Positions 27,540 through 37,247 of a stretch of DNA of 64,000 nt are shown piece by piece. Location: positions 1-64,000 of the forward strand of contig JAFDXI010000046.1 in the NCBI GenBank assembly GCA_018268035.1, in the 5' to 3' direction. The notes beneath the pieces were generated by a model, which saw only the letters and a list, made by a program, of their open reading frames with translations, made no database searches and was not told the DNA's origin. The position numbers and the translations under genes were made by a program. Each line of letters starts with the position of its first letter. Positions within the stretch are counted from its first letter, which is position 1. This DNA is from Bacteroidota bacterium (lineage in GTDB: Bacteria; Bacteroidota; Bacteroidia; Chitinophagales; Chitinophagaceae).

Positions 27540-29225
27540 TTATGGATAATCTACCGGTGGTTTGGAAAGATTAGGCGCCTGGCTCAACTCTGCATTCGGA
27601 ATAGGTAACAGAAAATTACCTTCATTGGCAGTGATTTGTCTTTCGGTAAACCAGGAAGTTTTTGTAAATGTCCAGGTTGTAGGATTTGGCATCTGGTCAG
27701 GCTGTGCAAAAAACAAGCCTCTGTCCTGGACATTCAACATGGCAAAAGCTTTTTCAGGGTTCCAGTAATGCAAGCTTACAAAATCATACCAGGCCATACC
27801 TTCCATTGCAAACTCTTTGAATCTTTCTGAATATACCATATCCAGCGTAAGCGGGCCACTGCCATTTGGGCCAGACACTTCATAAGCTGGCAAGCCTGCT
27901 CTAGTGTGTACGGCATTAAAATATTCCACAGCCAATGGATCTGTGGTTGATGCATTATTACCAATAGCCGCTTCTGTATAGATCAGGTACAATTCAGATA
28001 ATCGCATCATGTATGTATCATTCGGATAATGTTGTTGAGCTGCAACGCCTGCCAGATCAATCGGTGAGCCAATGACATATTTTTTTATTGATAAGAAATT
28101 TTCATCAGTGCCTGTGAAAGGAAACACCAGCGCAGTTTTTGTACTCATGCTGGTAATTTCAGGATAAGTAAACCCGGGCAACATAAATGTGGCATGCAAC
28201 CTTTGATCTAGTGTTCTACCTTTTAATGTGCCATCATTTTGCAATGCAAAACCATCATACTGGCTCAGTAGCCACCAGGTGCAGCCTTTATCACCACCCC
28301 ATCCACCAAAAGATATATCAGGGCTGTATGCAAGGTATTCAGGCATACTATTGGCAGTGCCCCAAACACTAGGCCCTGAAAAGACCCATTCCAATTCAAA
28401 CAGAGATTCATTATTGTTATCATAAGGATATTTGAATAGATCTTCATAATTATCCAGCAGCTTTTTACCACTGTTATTAATTACATCCGCAGCATAATAT
28501 TTGGCGCTGTCAAGAAATTGCTGGTTCCTTTGACCACCACCACCTTCAACACCTGCTCTTGTTAAATAAAAACGTGCAAGCATACCTTCAGCAGACCATT
28601 TACTGAGCCTACCGGGCTGTGATGGGTTTGCAGGTAAATCTTCAGCAGCGGCACGCATTTCACGGGTGATGAAACGCCATACACTTGGTACTGTATTGCG
28701 AACAATATTACTATCAAACATTTGATCCACATTGTTTTCAATGATAGGTACCGGCCCCCAATTCATGACGAGGTACCTGTAAGCCAATGCACGCATAAAT
28801 CTTGCTTCAGCAATTGCTGTTTTCTTTGCTGCATCGCTAACCTGTGGCCCTGCGAATTTGTTTATATTATAAATGACAAGGTTTGACTGTGCCACTACCA
28901 CGTAAAATGCACGCCAGGCAGCACCATTTTCTCCATTATCTCCAGTAGTATTGAATAATACATTACCTCTGTCATTCCATGCAGAGAATGCAGTACCGCC
29001 CCTGAAATCACCAAGATTGTAAGAAGCTTTATCATTATAATCAAACCATACTTCGCTATACAATAAACTGGTGGCAGCCATCACCTGGTCATCAGTTTGA
29101 TAAAAACTTTCATCTGTTACTGAGCTTCCAGGTGGCTTGTTCAAAAAATCTTTTGAACAACCCGTAAAAACCGCAACACTAAGCAACAAGGCAGCGAATG
29201 AAATTTTATTTATATTATTTTTCAT
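27540..29225 (-). CDS. SusD/RagB-type outer-membrane lipoprotein
   Basis: The 561-residue lipoprotein (VFTGCSKDFLNKPP, the usual SusD opening) has the TPR-rich SusD fold, including EARFMRALAYRYLVMNWGPVPII, and the C-terminal signature ERFKEFAMEGMAWYDFVSLHYW. It forms the lid of the SusC transporter encoded 13 bp upstream. SusCD complexes import oligosaccharides across the outer membrane; in this locus manno-oligosaccharides are expected. Confidence 0.95.
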   Translation of the reverse strand: MKNNINKISFAALLLSVAVFTGCSKDFLNKPPGSSVTDESFYQTDDQVMAATSLLYSEVWFDYNDKASYNLGDFRGGTAFSAWNDRGNVLFNTTGDNGENGAAWRAFYVVVAQSNLVIYNINKFAGPQVSDAAKKTAIAEARFMRALAYRYLVMNWGPVPIIENNVDQMFDSNIVRNTVPSVWRFITREMRAAAEDLPANPSQPGRLSKWSAEGMLARFYLTRAGVEGGGGQRNQQFLDSAKYYAADVINNSGKKLLDNYEDLFKYPYDNNNESLFELEWVFSGPSVWGTANSMPEYLAYSPDISFGGWGGDKGCTWWLLSQYDGFALQNDGTLKGRTLDQRLHATFMLPGFTYPEITSMSTKTALVFPFTGTDENFLSIKKYVIGSPIDLAGVAAQQHYPNDTYMMRLSELYLIYTEAAIGNNASTTDPLAVEYFNAVHTRAGLPAYEVSGPNGSGPLTLDMVYSERFKEFAMEGMAWYDFVSLHYWNPEKAFAMLNVQDRGLFFAQPDQMPNPTTWTFTKTSWFTERQITANEGNFLLPIPNAELSQAPNLSKPPVDYP

Positions 29226-29238
29226 ATTGACAAATAGT

Positions 29239-32200
29239 TTAAAAGTTTACACTTACAGATACAGAATATGTCCTTGTTAGCGGGTAACGTCCATAATCAA
29301 CACCAATAGCCTGGTTACCATTATAACCACCGGATGAACCAGTGCCTATATAAGCACCTACTTCAGGATCATAACCGCTATATCTGGTAAGCGTTAACAG
29401 GTTTTGAGCGGCAATAGAAGCAGTGAGCCCTTTTATCACTTTTGTATATCCCAGCCATTTATCAGGAAAACTATAAGAAAGCGAAACATTTTTTAATCGC
29501 AGATAAGAACCATCTTCAACAAACCTCGTTGAGTTTTTGCCGAAGTTATTATCTGATGCTACCTGGTCACTGGTTATCCTTGGGATAGATGTTGTAGGAT
29601 TGGATAAAATAATTTTTCCATTTCCATCATCTACCAATTTTGCATAATCCATTACACCTGTCAATAAATTCCTGCTCAGGTTTACATTATTGGGATTGCT
29701 GTTAGCGGCAGCCATATAGTTATAAACATCATTGCCATAAGAACCAATCAATAATATGCTTAATTGAAAACCATTGTAAGAAAAGGTATTGGTAAAACCG
29801 CCGGAAAGTTTTGGCCAGGGATTACCAATATTGGTCATATCATCTACTGTAATCACGCCATCACCATTCATGTCTTTGTATTTTACATCACCCACCCAAA
29901 GTCCTGTTGAGGGGTCAGCCTGGATCCTGTTGCCGGTATTATCAACTGGTACCGGGCTGTTTTCAATATCTTCAACAGACTGGAATAAACCATCAGCAAC
30001 ATATCCCCTAAACAACCAGGGTTCATATCCTACAGCGGATCGTTGCGTCCAATTGTTCATCCACCATGATGTCCTTTCTAATATTGCACTTGATGAGTTT
30101 AGACCGGTTACAATTGTTTTAAAATGTGAAAGGTTCAGGTTAGATTCCCATTTGAATGCCTTATTATCTATTATTACTGCGTTAATAGTGAAAGCCCATC
30201 CGTTGGTTTTTAAGGTGCCGATATTAACAGGAGGCGCTGTTACCGAACCCGGGCTATTGCTGGTGCCCATATACCATGGGAGACTTGCCAACAACAACAG
30301 GTCTTCTGTTTTCTTTTTATAAATATCACCTTCAAAAGTTATCCGGTTTTTCAACAAGCCAATGTTTAAACCAACATTAAATGTATTGGTAGGCTCCCAT
30401 TGTAAATTCGGGTTCTTCAAATTAGCAAGAAGGAAGCCGGTACCCCATGGTGTAGCACCTGTTGCCATACTTGCATACACACCAGATACTCCACCCTGGT
30501 TACCGGTTAATCCTGTTTCAAGCCTTAATTTTAATTCATTAATAAAATTGACTTTAAAGAATTTTTCCTGGCTTATTCTCCATGCCAATGATGCAGAAGG
30601 GAAACCACCCCATCTTTTATCTATACCAAAGTTGTTAGAGCCATCCCGTCTGTAAGTTGCAGCGAGGATATAACGGTTATCATAATTATAAGTAACCCTG
30701 CCAAGATAAGATTCCATTGACCAGGGATAAGTGCCGCCACTGTTGGTTGCTGTGAGTGGATCACCTGCATTGACATCAAAAATATCATTAGTGAGGAAAC
30801 CTGTCCTGCCAGCAGTCAGTATTTGGTATTTTGATTCCTGTGCTTCATGACTGGCCATGATGGTAAAATTGTGTTTCCCAATTTGTTTATCATATTCCAG
30901 CAATTCATTCCAGTTCCAATACCAGCTTGAATAAGTGCCTGTAGTCAAAGAAGCGATTGTATTATAATGCCACTGGTCTATATTATATGTTGGTGTATAA
31001 TAAGTGGAAAGGCCATTACCTACACTACCATTAAAAGAGCTTCTGAAAGTGAGACCGGGCATAATATTTATCCCAATATTTAATCCCCCCATGAACTCAC
31101 GCTTCATATTTGTATTGGTGATAAGGTCTGCTAAAGCAATTGGGTTGATTGGTGCAAATTGATTGGCGCCATTAACAGGGTCACTACCACCCCATGAGCC
31201 ATCAAAATTGGTAACAGGAATTTGAGGTGTCAGTTCAAGTGCATTCGCTATTAATGGACTGGCTGCATCAGCATAATTTGTAGCTGTCAGGTTTTCATTG
31301 GTTTGGTTATAATTCAGGTTGGCACCTATAGTTAACCAGGGTCTCGGTTTGTTATCAACATTCAACCTGAAACCATATCTTTTAAAACCAGAACCTGCAG
31401 CAACACCATCCTGGTTTAAATACTCGCCGGATAAATAATAAGTTGTATTACCATTACCACCGCTCAGGCTCAACTGATGTTTATTCATTGCAGCATTATT
31501 AAATAATTCTTTCTGCCAGTCAGTGCCTTTCCCTAATAAAGAAGAATCTAAAAACTCCTGAGGTGTTGTTCCACCTGCCAGTGCATGATATTGTTTTACC
31601 ATGGAAGCATATTGCTGGAGGTTCATCACATCCAGATGGTCAGGTGGTGTCTGCAGGTCATATAAGTAAGAATAATTTACTTTAAACGAACCTGCTTTAC
31701 CTCTTTTAGTTGTTATAATTATTACGCCATTGGTGCCGCGTGAACCATAAATAGCAGTGGCAGATGGTCCTTGTAAAATCTGGATATCAGCAATATCAGA
31801 TGGGTTAATGCCTGATAATGCATTGGAAGAACTTGAATTTCCATAAGTGACATCAGCAGGTTGAATCTGCACACCATCTATTACATACAGCGGCTGGGTG
31901 TTACCTGTGAGAGAGCCCACACCACGGATACTTACAGAAATGCCACCACCCGGTTGGCCTGAATTCTGAGTTACATAAACACCTGCTGCCCTTCCCTGCA
32001 AGGCTTGTTCAACAGTGGTGTTGATTGTTTTCTCAATAGCTTTCTCAGATATCCCAACCTGAGCAGTAGTCAGGTTGGCTTTTTTTGCTGTGCCATAACC
32101 CACCACTACCACATCACCCAATTGTGAGTTGGCTGGTTGCAAAGCAACAGTAAAAGAAGAATTGTTTCCAATAGAAATTTCCCTGGGTGTCATTCCCACA

Positions 32201-32430
32201 TAATTCACTACAAGGGTTTTCGCATTATCCGGTAATAACATCGAAAACTTTCCTTGCAAGTCTGTTAACACAACTGCTTTTGCGTTTTTAACGGATACAG
32301 TTGCTCCTGCAAGCGGGCTGCCGCTGCTGTCTGTAACATTTCCCGTAATTGTTCTGTTTTGCGCTAAAGAAATCTGAAATAATGCAAGCAGAAAAAAACA
32401 GGTTAGTCCAGGTTTTATCAGTTTCATCAT
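29239..32430 (-). CDS. SusC/RagA-type TonB-dependent outer-membrane transporter
   Basis: About 1063 residues from the ATG at 32430. The frame is open eleven codons further, but those lie in the promoter region and the chosen start precedes the signal peptide. The order is: a carboxypeptidase-D-like N-terminal domain (ITGNVTDSSGSPLAGATVSVKN), a VVVVGYGTAKK plug start, the plug (RAAGVYVTQNSGQPGG and YGSRGTNGVIIITTKRG), then a 22-strand barrel ending YPLTRTYSVSVSVNF. First gene of the mannan operon, divergent from AraC. Confidence 0.96.
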   Translation of the reverse strand: MMKLIKPGLTCFFLLALFQISLAQNRTITGNVTDSSGSPLAGATVSVKNAKAVVLTDLQGKFSMLLPDNAKTLVVNYVGMTPREISIGNNSSFTVALQPANSQLGDVVVVGYGTAKKANLTTAQVGISEKAIEKTINTTVEQALQGRAAGVYVTQNSGQPGGGISVSIRGVGSLTGNTQPLYVIDGVQIQPADVTYGNSSSSNALSGINPSDIADIQILQGPSATAIYGSRGTNGVIIITTKRGKAGSFKVNYSYLYDLQTPPDHLDVMNLQQYASMVKQYHALAGGTTPQEFLDSSLLGKGTDWQKELFNNAAMNKHQLSLSGGNGNTTYYLSGEYLNQDGVAAGSGFKRYGFRLNVDNKPRPWLTIGANLNYNQTNENLTATNYADAASPLIANALELTPQIPVTNFDGSWGGSDPVNGANQFAPINPIALADLITNTNMKREFMGGLNIGINIMPGLTFRSSFNGSVGNGLSTYYTPTYNIDQWHYNTIASLTTGTYSSWYWNWNELLEYDKQIGKHNFTIMASHEAQESKYQILTAGRTGFLTNDIFDVNAGDPLTATNSGGTYPWSMESYLGRVTYNYDNRYILAATYRRDGSNNFGIDKRWGGFPSASLAWRISQEKFFKVNFINELKLRLETGLTGNQGGVSGVYASMATGATPWGTGFLLANLKNPNLQWEPTNTFNVGLNIGLLKNRITFEGDIYKKKTEDLLLLASLPWYMGTSNSPGSVTAPPVNIGTLKTNGWAFTINAVIIDNKAFKWESNLNLSHFKTIVTGLNSSSAILERTSWWMNNWTQRSAVGYEPWLFRGYVADGLFQSVEDIENSPVPVDNTGNRIQADPSTGLWVGDVKYKDMNGDGVITVDDMTNIGNPWPKLSGGFTNTFSYNGFQLSILLIGSYGNDVYNYMAAANSNPNNVNLSRNLLTGVMDYAKLVDDGNGKIILSNPTTSIPRITSDQVASDNNFGKNSTRFVEDGSYLRLKNVSLSYSFPDKWLGYTKVIKGLTASIAAQNLLTLTRYSGYDPEVGAYIGTGSSGGYNGNQAIGVDYGRYPLTRTYSVSVSVNF

Positions 32431-32447
32431 ACGACAAGTTGTTTCTA

Positions 32448-32479
32448 CAAATGTATTTAGCACCTACATTCTATTTCAA
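32448..32479 (-). promoter_or_regulatory. susC promoter (TTG-21-TACATTTG)
   Basis: On the minus strand TTG (32479-32477) is followed after 21 bp by TACATTTG (32455-32448), fitting the Bacteroidota consensus. It ends 17 bp before the chosen susC start. Confidence 0.55.
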
Positions 32480-32503
32480 TACTTTTTTATCCTGTTTTCA
32501 TCA

Positions 32504-32524
32504 TTTTATGATAATTTCATAAAA
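32504..32524. promoter_or_regulatory. 8-bp inverted repeat between susC and the AraC gene
   Basis: TTTTATGA and TCATAAAA flank TAATT. It is centred between the two divergent promoters, a sensible place for the AraC protein or another regulator to act. AraC proteins often prefer direct repeats, so this is tentative. Confidence 0.35.
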
Positions 32525-32569
32525 AATATAAACCGATTGCATTTAGAGAGAAAGAAAATTATTTATTAT

Positions 32570-32577
32570 TACATTTG
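32570..32577 (+). promoter_or_regulatory. -7 box of the AraC-type regulator gene
   Basis: TACATTTG (TAnnTTTG) lies 42 bases before the ATG at 32620 and is followed by GGCAAT, as is the box at 1187. No clear -33 element was found. Confidence 0.35.
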
Positions 32578-32619
32578 GGCAATACTTTTTTATCAATATT
32601 TCTAACGACAATAATTATC

Positions 32620-33504
32620 ATGGCTGCCGGATTACTAAGGGAAATCATCCCGCTTACAAAAAATGATTGTTTCACTATCTTTTCCAGAACAAAAGATAAT
32701 TTCGATTTTCCCCTGCATTATCATGAGGAATTTGAATTGAACTTTATTCAAAATGCAAAAAATGCGCAGCGTATAATCGGTGACCATATTGAGGCAATTG
32801 GTGATTTGGAGCTTGTGTTAGTGGGTACCAATCTGCAACATGGATGGTTTAACCACCAATGTAAAAGCAAAAAAATTAAAGAAATAACAGTTCAGTTTCA
32901 TCGAGACCTTTTTGATGAAAAATTTCTCAACCGCAATCAAATGCATTTCATCAAAAACCTGTTGGAGAAATCACTACGTGGTGTTTTATTTTCTCAGGAA
33001 ACAATTAAAATAATTGAACCGAGATTGTTTGCATTAACAAAGAAACAGGGATTTGATTCAGTGCTTGAATTGATGAGCTTACTGCATGACCTTTCAGTAT
33101 CACGTAATATGCGTGTGCTCTCCAATAGCACTTCTGCGAGCTTTGAAAATTTTTCTTATGGCAGCAGGCGCATCGAAAATGTGATGGATTATATCGCTCA
33201 TAACTTTTCAAGAAATATCAGCCTTACTGAAGCGGCCCGCATTGCATCAATGACAAATATTTCTTTCAGCCGTTTTTTTAAACTGAGAACAGGCAGGACA
33301 TTTATTGACACAGTAAATGAAATCAGGCTCGGCCATGCGTCCCGAATGCTGATAGATACCACGAATAATATTACTGAGGTAGGATATAAATGCGGATTTA
33401 ATAATATTTCCAACTTCAACCGTATCTTCAGAAAGAAAAAAGGTTGCACGCCAAAGGAATTCCGTGAAGCATACAATGCTTATGGTACACGGTATTTTAT
33501 ATAA
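32620..33504 (+). CDS. AraC-family transcriptional regulator of the mannan locus
   Basis: The 294-residue protein starts at the ATG at 32620. The open frame begins at 32575 but those codons overlap the -7 box. An N-terminal cupin-like sensor (FDFPLHYHEEFELNFIQ) precedes a C-terminal double HTH (about 190-290; NISLTEAARIASMTNISFSRFFKLRTGRTF, then ITEVGYKCGFNNISNFNRIFRKKKGCTPKEFR), the AraC signature. Divergent orientation to susC and a shared 190-bp control region suggest it controls the locus in response to a mannan-derived sugar. Most Bacteroides PULs use hybrid two-component or SusR systems instead. Confidence 0.9.
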   Translation: MAAGLLREIIPLTKNDCFTIFSRTKDNFDFPLHYHEEFELNFIQNAKNAQRIIGDHIEAIGDLELVLVGTNLQHGWFNHQCKSKKIKEITVQFHRDLFDEKFLNRNQMHFIKNLLEKSLRGVLFSQETIKIIEPRLFALTKKQGFDSVLELMSLLHDLSVSRNMRVLSNSTSASFENFSYGSRRIENVMDYIAHNFSRNISLTEAARIASMTNISFSRFFKLRTGRTFIDTVNEIRLGHASRMLIDTTNNITEVGYKCGFNNISNFNRIFRKKKGCTPKEFREAYNAYGTRYFI

Positions 33505-33720
33505 TCAAGAAACAGGAAATGATGGATGCTGTGTATCCTGATTGGATGACGGCTTTTTTTCATCATCAACGCTTTTTTCGTCAAACTTATAATCAAACCC
33601 TTCAAATGTAGGGAGTTCATCAATTGCCCTGTAACGGATGTTTAAAAATCTGAGTGTGTTTATTAAAAACTCTCTTTGTGCAGCATCATGGATACTGTCA
33701 AAATCAATTATTAATTCCAT
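33505..33720 (-). CDS. Small hypothetical protein
   Basis: A 71-residue soluble protein with a helical middle (HDAAQREFLINTLRFLNIRYRAIDELP) and an acidic, Ser/Pro-rich tail. Not recognised. Its stop codon abuts the AraC stop codon with no gap. The composition looks coding and the ATG opens a sensible N-terminus (MELIIDFDSI). No function proposed. Confidence 0.55.
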   Translation of the reverse strand: MELIIDFDSIHDAAQREFLINTLRFLNIRYRAIDELPTFEGFDYKFDEKSVDDEKKPSSNQDTQHPSFPVS

Positions 33721-33788
33721 AGGGGATTATTGTGTTAGTTTATAAAAGAACTTCACTCAAACAAAAGTATAATAAAAAATCATATATG

Positions 33789-33810
33789 TTGTGCACTTAT
33801 TTATGCACAA
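33789..33810. promoter_or_regulatory. 7-bp inverted repeat upstream of divergent genes
   Basis: TTGTGCA and TGCACAA flank CTTATTTA, in the 250-bp gap between the small gene and the hydrolase lipoprotein. No T tract follows. A possible operator; otherwise the gap shows nothing. Confidence 0.3.
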
Positions 33811-33970
33811 AAGGTAATTACGAAATAGAGATATCAACTGCATCCATTACATTAGGGTAGTCGCTTATACTTTTATACTATTTATTCCAATCAAATTTTA
33901 CTGAATATAATTATCACAAAATATTCAGCGCCTGTTAATGTAAATTGCCGTGAAATTTTTAAGACATTTC

Positions 33971-35386
33971 ATGAAACCAACATTGATGACCATCTTATCT
34001 TTTGTATTGTTGAGTTTATTAAGTTGCCACAATGCTACAACAGATACAACAACATCAACAAATACTGTATCCGCATCAACTGTTGACACCACTGTAGTTC
34101 CTGATAGTTTTACAACAAAAAAGATTATTGAAAATGTCGGCTGTAAAAATGATGGCGGCATTTCTTATGCTTTATATTTACCCGCAGCCAGTCCGGCAAA
34201 AGGCATCATCTATTTTTTTGATCCACATGCCAACGGCTCATTGCCACTAAAAAAATATCAATCCCTTGCTGATGCTTTTCATTTTATTTTAGTGGGTAGC
34301 AACAATTCAAAAAACGGAAACGATTTTCAAACTGCTGAAAATATCTGGAGTAATATTTTCAATGATACACAAACCCGGTTACATTGTGATAAGAACAGGG
34401 TATATGTGTGTGGTTTTTCAGGGGGTGCAAAAGTAGCGGGTTACCTTGCTTTGCATCACCCTGAAATAAAATCAGTGATTGCAGTTGGTGCTGGTCTTCC
34501 TGATGGCACCCCTGCTGCAAGTTTTGGTTTTAGTTTCACCGGTATTGCTGGCAAAGGAGATATGAATATGACAGACCTGGTGGCATTAAATAATGACCTG
34601 GGGAAAACACAAACCAGCCATAGGATTATTTTGTTTGATGGGAAACATGAATGGTGTCCTGAAGCTATAATGAAAATTGCTTTTGCAGGGCTTGACTTTG
34701 ATGCTATGCGCAATAATACTATGGCAAAAAATGATTCTTTAATCAATAGATTCATCACAAACAGTAAAAAAAGTATAGAAGTTGCAAAACAAAAGAATGA
34801 TTACCTGCAAGCTTCCTATGAATGTATTTTAACAATGAATATCCTGCAAAATCTGGCAGACCTTTCTTCTATCAGCCAGCAATACAATTCCATCATTTCT
34901 ACAACAGCTTATAAAAATCAATGGCAGCAACAACAACAAATATTTACCCATGAACAAGATTTAAAAACAGAATACAACAGGCAATTTCAGCAAGGTGATA
35001 TTAATTATTGGGACAAGGTGATTTCAGGGCTGGCTGCAAAAGCAAACGGATCATCACCTGCTGCACAAATGAATCAAAGATTGCTGGCATATTTATCATT
35101 GGCATTTTATTCCATCAGCAATCAATTAATCAATGCTGGTCAAAATAAGGACGCGAATTTTTTTGTTGAGTTATATAAAAAAGTTGACCCTGACAATAGT
35201 GAAGCCTGGTATTTTTCAGCCATAATAAACGCAAGAAATAATAATTCCACTGCAACAAATGATGATTTATTAAAAGCTGTTGCCAAAGGGTTTAACGATG
35301 AAAAGAGAATGGTGCAACAACCCGAGTTTGAAGCACTGCAACCCCCGTTGAACATGGCAGCAATTGGGGCAAAAATGAAACAATAA
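33971..35386 (+). CDS. Lipoprotein with alpha/beta hydrolase domain and helical-repeat C-terminus
   Basis: 471 residues from the ATG at 33971; a GTG seven codons upstream is possible. The lipobox is LSLLSC. A Thr/Ser-rich linker leads to an alpha/beta hydrolase domain (about 60-245): YALYLPAASPAKGIIYFFDPHANG, the nucleophile elbow VCGFSGGAK (Ser about 154), and a probable active-site His in LFDGKHEWCPE. The remaining 220 residues are helical and TPR-like (DNSEAWYFSAIINARNN). It is probably tethered in the periplasm. An esterase/peptidase-like activity fits, but the substrate is unknown. Confidence 0.75.
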   Translation: MKPTLMTILSFVLLSLLSCHNATTDTTTSTNTVSASTVDTTVVPDSFTTKKIIENVGCKNDGGISYALYLPAASPAKGIIYFFDPHANGSLPLKKYQSLADAFHFILVGSNNSKNGNDFQTAENIWSNIFNDTQTRLHCDKNRVYVCGFSGGAKVAGYLALHHPEIKSVIAVGAGLPDGTPAASFGFSFTGIAGKGDMNMTDLVALNNDLGKTQTSHRIILFDGKHEWCPEAIMKIAFAGLDFDAMRNNTMAKNDSLINRFITNSKKSIEVAKQKNDYLQASYECILTMNILQNLADLSSISQQYNSIISTTAYKNQWQQQQQIFTHEQDLKTEYNRQFQQGDINYWDKVISGLAAKANGSSPAAQMNQRLLAYLSLAFYSISNQLINAGQNKDANFFVELYKKVDPDNSEAWYFSAIINARNNNSTATNDDLLKAVAKGFNDEKRMVQQPEFEALQPPLNMAAIGAKMKQ

Positions 35387-35473
35387 TACACACTGTTATT
35401 GTAAAGTGAAACCTATCTGTGGATGATATAACAGGCATAATTTTTTCTGCATTATCAGGATAAGTTTTTAGTC

Positions 35474-35698
35474 ATGTTAATGCTAACATTTCCCCAACAA
35501 GAAGTAAAATGGCTGCCTGCAACACTGCTCAACATTCAGGAACTTGTTTATTATCTCACCCAAAAGAATGACAACGTGATGGTGTATGTCAAAAAAATTA
35601 ATATAGATGTAAAGAGCAATGGCAAAGTGTATGAGATGAGTAATGGCCTTCATTACTCGACAAAAGGAAGAGGCCAATGGTTTATTGTCGAGAACTGA
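35474..35698 (+). CDS. Small hypothetical protein
   Basis: A 74-residue protein, likely soluble, with a beta-rich C-terminus (VYVKKINIDVKSNGKVYEMSNGLHYSTKGRGQWFIVEN). Not recognised. It converges on ruvB with no intergenic gap, which favours a real gene. An internal ATG two codons in is an alternative start. Confidence 0.5.
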   Translation: MLMLTFPQQEVKWLPATLLNIQELVYYLTQKNDNVMVYVKKINIDVKSNGKVYEMSNGLHYSTKGRGQWFIVEN

Positions 35699-36733
35699 TC
35701 AGCTAAATAAAGTACCTGCAACTCCCGTATTACCAGGTTTCTTTCCCAAATGTGTATAGGCCTTGTGTGTTACTTCCCTGCCACGCGGTGTGCGTTGCAA
35801 AAAACCTTCCTGTATCAAAAAAGGTTCATACACTTCTTCAATAGTTCCTGGCTCTTCCCCCACTGCAGTTGCGATGGTTGTAATACCCACAGGGCCTCCT
35901 TTAAATTTTTCAATAATAGCAGTGAGGATGCGGTTATCCATTTCATCCAAACCATATTCATCCACATTCAAAGCCTTCAACGCATGTTGAGTAATGCCTG
36001 AATCAATCATACCATCATTCAATACCTGCGCAAAATCTCTTACCCTGCGCAACAAACCATTGGCAATACGAGGTGTACCCCTGCTCCTGCCTGCAATTTC
36101 ACCAGCTGCCTCTTCAGATATGGTTACGTTGAGGATAGATGCACTGCGCTGTATGATTTTTTTTAAAGTAGTTGCAGTATAATATTCCAGTCTTGATTTT
36201 ATACCAAACCTCGACAATAATGGGGCCGTCAGCAATCCGCTGCGCGTTGTAGCACCAATCAATGTAAATTGATTTAAATTCAATTGTATGCTACGTGCAT
36301 TCGGACCGGTGTCAATCATAATATCAATTCTGAAATCTTCCATCGCAGCATATAGATATTCTTCCACCACTGTACTCAACCTGTGTATTTCATCAATAAA
36401 TAAAACATCGTTTTGTTCCAGATTGGTGAGCAATCCGGCCAGGTCGCCGGGTTTTTCAATAACAGGCCCACTTGTTTCTTTTATGTTTACGCCCAATTCA
36501 TTGGCAACAATCCTTGATAAGGTTGTTTTACCCAAACCCGGAGGGCCATGAAATAAAATATGATCCAAAGCTTCACCACGAATTTTTGCAGCCTTAATAA
36601 AAATTACCAGGTTGTCTATCAGTTGCTGTTGACCGGAAAACTCAACAATGTGCTTTGGGCGGATATTGTTTTCAAATTCTTTTTCCTCAACACTCATCTG
36701 CGATTTCTCTGATTGTAAATTTGGATTCGACAT
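35699..36733 (-). CDS. ruvB: Holliday junction branch-migration helicase RuvB
   Basis: The 344-residue AAA+ ATPase has Walker [12 protein letters not shown] (about 65-75), Walker [11 protein letters not shown], sensor 1 GATTRSG and arginine-rich [12 protein letters not shown], then the winged-helix C-terminus ([20 protein letters not shown]). It works with RuvA and RuvC in recombination. Length and motif set are complete. The neighbour is a YdcZ-type transporter, so no recombination operon is visible. Confidence 0.97.
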   Translation of the reverse strand: MSNPNLQSEKSQMSVEEKEFENNIRPKHIVEFSGQQQLIDNLVIFIKAAKIRGEALDHILFHGPPGLGKTTLSRIVANELGVNIKETSGPVIEKPGDLAGLLTNLEQNDVLFIDEIHRLSTVVEEYLYAAMEDFRIDIMIDTGPNARSIQLNLNQFTLIGATTRSGLLTAPLLSRFGIKSRLEYYTATTLKKIIQRSASILNVTISEEAAGEIAGRSRGTPRIANGLLRRVRDFAQVLNDGMIDSGITQHALKALNVDEYGLDEMDNRILTAIIEKFKGGPVGITTIATAVGEEPGTIEEVYEPFLIQEGFLQRTPRGREVTHKAYTHLGKKPGNTGVAGTLFS

Positions 36734-36778
36734 AAAATTTATTGAATAACCTGCCTACTTTTTTTTATTGCACCAGGA

Positions 36779-37222
36779 TTATATTTTAATAAGTATCACG
36801 CCACAGATGATCAGTGCAGCGCCAATGATTTTCTGCAAATTTATTGTACTTACTGTTGCACCCAATAAACCATAATGATCTATCAGCAATGAAACAAAAA
36901 TCTGTCCTGCCACTACCAGTGCAAAGGTTAATGCAAAGCTTTGTTTTACGTTGACCCATGTTATGAAGGCAACGAAGATAGCGCCGATTAATCCACCCAG
37001 CCAGATATACCAGGGAGATGTAGCAGCAGGCTGTACATGCACCAATGCAGAAGCATTTGCCATGACATTAAATAAAATCAAACAAAATGTGCCGGTGATA
37101 AAACTCATCAATGCACCCATCATTGCGCCACCAGTTTGCTGACCAAGGCGCGCATTCAACACCGCCTGTATGGGGATAATAGCGCCAACAAAAAATGTTG
37201 CTGCCATTAACATATATTTCAT
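36779..37222 (-). CDS. YdcZ/DUF606-type small membrane transporter (DMT superfamily)
   Basis: The 147-residue protein has five predicted helices, starting MLMAATFFVGAIIPIQAVLNARLGQQTGG and ending GAALIICGVILIKI. It matches the half-size DMT family (DUF606) pattern with the QAVLNARLG motif. Members act as dimers; the substrate is unknown. It stands 45 bp upstream of ruvB on the same strand. Confidence 0.8.
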   Translation of the reverse strand: MKYMLMAATFFVGAIIPIQAVLNARLGQQTGGAMMGALMSFITGTFCLILFNVMANASALVHVQPAATSPWYIWLGGLIGAIFVAFITWVNVKQSFALTFALVVAGQIFVSLLIDHYGLLGATVSTINLQKIIGAALIICGVILIKI

Positions 37223-37247
37223 TGTATGCTCTGTTTTATTAAAAAAT

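Noticed and set aside
29789..30322. 177-codon plus-strand frame within susC
   Set aside because: Antisense to a strongly supported SusC gene. Its product has no family features and mirrors the SusC codon pattern.
33950..33970. GTG start for the hydrolase lipoprotein
   Set aside because: The ATG at 33971 gives a standard lipoprotein signal without the additional basic residues.
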